Both the position numbers and the translations under genes were made by a program. A stretch of 51,821 bases of DNA from Candidatus Nyctobacter psychrophilus. GTDB lineage: Bacteria; Vulcanimicrobiota; Vulcanimicrobiia; Vulcanimicrobiales; Vulcanimicrobiaceae. Numbering within the stretch: the first letter of the stretch is position 1; every line of letters begins with the position of its first letter. The notes beneath the pieces are model-generated. The model saw only the letters and a program-made list of their open reading frames with translations. It was not told the origin of the DNA and made no database searches. Positions 49,274 to 51,821 of the stretch are shown piece by piece. The DNA lies in contig JACRTY010000016.1 of assembly GCA_014305025.1 (NCBI GenBank), positions 1 to 51,821 of the forward strand, read 5' to 3'.

Positions 49274-50841
49274 ATGCGCCTCCACTCCCGGCCGTCCGCC
49301 ACCAAGAGGGCATCGGCACTCTGCGGACCTTGGCTGCCGGCGAGATAATTGGGGAAGTCGACGACGGGGCTTTGTTCCCAGCGTTCCATGATGGGCGTGA
49401 CGATTTTCCATGCTTCTTCGACCGCATCCCAACGCGTGAACAAGGTAGCGTCGCCGCGCATCGCGTCCCCGATTAGCCGCTCGTACGCCGGCGCCGACAC
49501 GACGCCGAACCCCGTCCCATAGTTAAAGTCCATCGTTACGCCACGGATGTGCATTTTCGGGCCAGGAACTTTAGCATTGAACCGAATTGACACGCCCTCT
49601 TCGGGCTGAATCTTCATGACCAGGGTATTGTTTTCGATCGCGTCACCCGCCTCACCGAAGATGCGATGCGGGATGCCGCGAAAACGTACCGCGATCTCCG
49701 AGTGCTTGTGAGCCAGCCGCTTACCGCTGCGCAGGTAAAACGGGACGTCGGCCCAGCGCCAGTTGTCGATGAAAAACTTCGCGCAGGCATAGGTCTCGGT
49801 CGTGGAATGCGGCTCGACGCTGGGCTCCTCGCGATACCCGAGCACCGGTTTGCCTTCGATCAAGCCGGGGCCGTACTGACCGCGTGCCGTCAATTTCGGA
49901 ACGTCGGCCACGGAAAACGGACGCATGGCGGACAGCGCCTTGAACTTCTCATCGCGAATGTGGTCGGCGTTGGGCGAGATCGGCGGCTCCATTGCGACGA
50001 GCGCCAACAGATTCATCACGTGATTCTGAATCATGTCGCGCAGTGCGCCCGCGCCTTCGTAATAACCGCCGCGTCCTTCGACGCCGACCGTTTCGGCCGC
50101 CGTGATTTGCACGGAGTCGACGTAGCGGCGGTTCCAGATCGGCTCAAACATGACGTTGGCAAAGCGCAGCGCCATGATGTCCTGCACGGGTTCTTTGCCG
50201 AGGTAATGGTCGATGCGGTAGACGTGCTTTTCATCGAAGACCTGGTTCACTTCGGTCTGAAGCGCGCGGGCCGATTCGAGATCGGACCCGAACGGCTTCT
50301 CGATGACGATCCGCGACCATCCTGTCGCCTGGTCCTTGGGTCCGAGTCCCGCAGCGGAGAGTTGCTCGATCACTTCCGCAAACGCTGCCGGCGGCGTCGC
50401 GAGATAGTACAGCCGGTTGCCGGCCGTACCGAGCGTTTGATCGTTGTCTTCCAGTTGAGCCCGCAGTGCCCTGAAGGCATCGAGGTCTTGGAACGAACCG
50501 GAGATATAGGTCAGCCGGTTCGCGAAGTCGTTCCAGAGCGGGTCGCGGGCTTCCCCGGAGCGCGAAAAGGCATCGATGGCCTCTTTCATCTCTTCGCGAA
50601 AGTCGTAGTGCGATTTATCGGACCGCGAAAAGCCGATGATGCCGTAATTCGTGGGCAGCACGCCCCCCAGCCGCAGGTTGTACATCGCCGGCATCAACAT
50701 GCGTTTGGTCAAGTCGCCGCTGGCGCCGAAGAACACGACGTTGCACGGATCGGTGATGCGATTCGACTCGAGCCCGGCACGCAGCGGATTGACGGCACTC
50801 GCGCTTGGGCTGAGGGGTCGTGTTCCGACTTCGACGGCCAC
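49270..50841 (-). CDS. zwf: Glucose-6-phosphate 1-dehydrogenase
   Basis: The enzyme oxidises glucose-6-phosphate with NADP+, the first step of the pathway. The 523-residue protein has the dinucleotide loop FFGASGDLTKRMLMPA, the substrate site YRIDHYLGKEPVQDIMALRF with the family's R-I-D-H-Y-L-G-K signature, and conserved C-terminal segments (YLRSGKRLAHK, RWDAVEEAWKIVTPI). The start is GTG 50841, directly after the gnd stop with no gap. The organisation matches actinobacterial and cyanobacterial zwf-opcA pairs. Confidence 0.97.
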   Translation of the reverse strand: MAVEVGTRPLSPSASAVNPLRAGLESNRITDPCNVVFFGASGDLTKRMLMPAMYNLRLGGVLPTNYGIIGFSRSDKSHYDFREEMKEAIDAFSRSGEARDPLWNDFANRLTYISGSFQDLDAFRALRAQLEDNDQTLGTAGNRLYYLATPPAAFAEVIEQLSAAGLGPKDQATGWSRIVIEKPFGSDLESARALQTEVNQVFDEKHVYRIDHYLGKEPVQDIMALRFANVMFEPIWNRRYVDSVQITAAETVGVEGRGGYYEGAGALRDMIQNHVMNLLALVAMEPPISPNADHIRDEKFKALSAMRPFSVADVPKLTARGQYGPGLIEGKPVLGYREEPSVEPHSTTETYACAKFFIDNWRWADVPFYLRSGKRLAHKHSEIAVRFRGIPHRIFGEAGDAIENNTLVMKIQPEEGVSIRFNAKVPGPKMHIRGVTMDFNYGTGFGVVSAPAYERLIGDAMRGDATLFTRWDAVEEAWKIVTPIMERWEQSPVVDFPNYLAGSQGPQSADALLVADGREWRRI

Positions 50842-51774
50842 TTAACGCCCCGCGGTCTGCGGTACGGCGGCTTTCTCGCCCTCATGCTTGACCGCGTGGC
50901 CGCCGAACTGATTGCGCAGTGCCGCAACGACTTTGGCACTGAACGATTCATCCTGCCGCGACGCGAAGCGCGAGAGCAGAGCCATCGTGATCACCGGCGC
51001 CGGAACGCTCTCGTTGATCGCTTCTTCGACCGTCCAGCGTCCCTCGCCCGAATCATCGACGTACCCGCGAATCGACTCCAACTTGGGATCCGCGCGAAAC
51101 GCGAGTTCGGCCAGTTCGAGCAGCCACGACCGCACCACGGACGCATGCAACCACAAGTCGGCCAGCTGGTGCAGATCGTACGAAAACTCGGACTTTTCGA
51201 GGATCTCAAACCCCTCACCGTAGGCTGCGAGCATCCCGTACTCGATCCCATTGTGAACCATCTTTGAAAAATGGCCGGCGCCGCTCGGCCCGACGTGCGC
51301 GTATCCGTCCTTTGGCGCAAGGGAAAGAAAGATCGGCTCGACGCGCTTGACCGCATCATCGTCGCCGCCCACCATCAAGCAGTACCCGTTCTTCAGCCCC
51401 CAGACGCCGCCCGACGTGCCCGCATCGATGAACGAGATGCCCTTGGTTTTCGCTTTCGCGTAGCGTGCCTGCGATTCCCGAAAATTCGAATTTCCGCCGT
51501 CGATGATGATGTCGCCCGGCTGCAAATGCTCGAGCAGCGCCCCGATTGTATCATCGGTCGGCTTCCCCGCCGGCACCATGATCCACACCGCGCGCGGCGC
51601 CCGCAACTTCCCCACTAACTCCGCTACGGACCCGGAGCCGATCGCCCCCTCTCCGGCTGACTTCACGACCGCCGCCTCATTGAAATCGAACACGACGACC
51701 TCATGCTTGTCCAGCATCAATCGCGACGTCATGTTCGCGCCCATGCGCCCAAGCCCAATCATCCCAAGTTGCAT
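50842..51774 (-). CDS. gnd: 6-phosphogluconate dehydrogenase (decarboxylating), short type
   Basis: The enzyme converts 6-phosphogluconate to ribulose-5-phosphate and CO2. The 310-residue chain belongs to the short GntZ/YqeC-like class, about two-thirds the length of the classical dimeric enzyme. The Rossmann loop is MIGLGRMGANM, then IIDGGNSNFRES, FIDAGTSGGVWGLKNG and the catalytic Lys/His region FSKMVHNGIEYGM. Short forms are often NAD-linked (family knowledge). ATG 51774 with GGAG 5 bases upstream is preferred over GTG 51780. It is the first gene of the pentose-phosphate operon. Confidence 0.95.
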   Translation of the reverse strand: MQLGMIGLGRMGANMTSRLMLDKHEVVVFDFNEAAVVKSAGEGAIGSGSVAELVGKLRAPRAVWIMVPAGKPTDDTIGALLEHLQPGDIIIDGGNSNFRESQARYAKAKTKGISFIDAGTSGGVWGLKNGYCLMVGGDDDAVKRVEPIFLSLAPKDGYAHVGPSGAGHFSKMVHNGIEYGMLAAYGEGFEILEKSEFSYDLHQLADLWLHASVVRSWLLELAELAFRADPKLESIRGYVDDSGEGRWTVEEAINESVPAPVITMALLSRFASRQDESFSAKVVAALRNQFGGHAVKHEGEKAAVPQTAGR

Positions 51775-51821
51775 CGACACTCCAGTTCAAAAAACGTACA
51801 AGACAGCACTAAGGCAATGTC

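Noticed and set aside
49666..51267. Open frame of 533 codons on the plus strand
   Set aside because: It lies antisense to zwf and gnd, both unmistakable genes on the minus strand.
1..51821. CRISPR arrays, tRNA or rRNA genes
   Set aside because: No regularly spaced repeats and no T-loop/acceptor pattern or rRNA-like stretch was found on either strand by eye.

Overview
The window looks like a chromosome segment from a high-GC diderm bacterium outside the well-studied phyla. A TolC-type outer-membrane channel implies an outer membrane. OpcA, known mainly from Actinobacteria and Cyanobacteria, together with DUF4127, a full muropeptide-recycling operon and a carboxylase/mutase propionate set, fits Candidatus Eremiobacterota (WPS-2) or a relative. 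That placement is an inference from gene content; no rRNA or tRNA gene was seen.

Layout. 0-2.2 kb: the 3' end of a TPR-like gene, a DUF4160/DUF2442 pair under a perfect palindrome, and a decayed stretch. 2.2-10.9 kb: a secreted DUF5666-like protein, then a tightly overlapping operon for peptidoglycan recovery (orphan ABC ATPase, NagZ, AmiE-like serine hydrolase, AnmK, BadF/MurK-type kinase, MurQ, secreted DUF4127). 11-22.6 kb, mostly minus strand: propionyl/methylmalonyl-CoA metabolism (epimerase, mutase catalytic chain, biotin carboxylase-BCCP, carboxyltransferase), mixed with FabI, an M61 peptidase, a VapBC module and an AT-richer decayed patch; a small HATPase anti-sigma gene runs the other way. 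22.7-28.5 kb: ClpC and a SWIM-SNF2 helicase.

28.6-32.1 kb: a three-gene operon (DUF4097 beta-helix protein, BlaI repressor, BlaR1-type M56 protease fused to a C-terminal GIN/DUF2807 beta-helix). This is the most unusual system in the window. 32.2-33.7 kb: a WYL regulator coupled to a small secreted His-rich protein. 33.6-39.1 kb, minus strand: a beta-lactamase-like hydrolase lacking the Glu166 motif, then GT39, DUF2079 and GT39 membrane proteins. 39.2-43.4 kb: STAS, TetR, HlyD/EmrA and TolC genes with no inner-membrane pump. 43.6-47.5 kb: a PPOX-family protein, an ECF sigma/anti-sigma pair, a two-DTG aspartic protease and a small secreted protein. 47.5-51.8 kb, minus strand: the oxidative pentose phosphate operon gnd-zwf-opcA-pgl.

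Genes are densely packed, with many ATGA, GTGA or TGATG junctions and frequent GTG and TTG starts. At least two operons (vapBC and DUF4097-blaI-M56) have a consensus-like promoter placed so that transcription should begin at the start codon, which suggests leaderless mRNAs.
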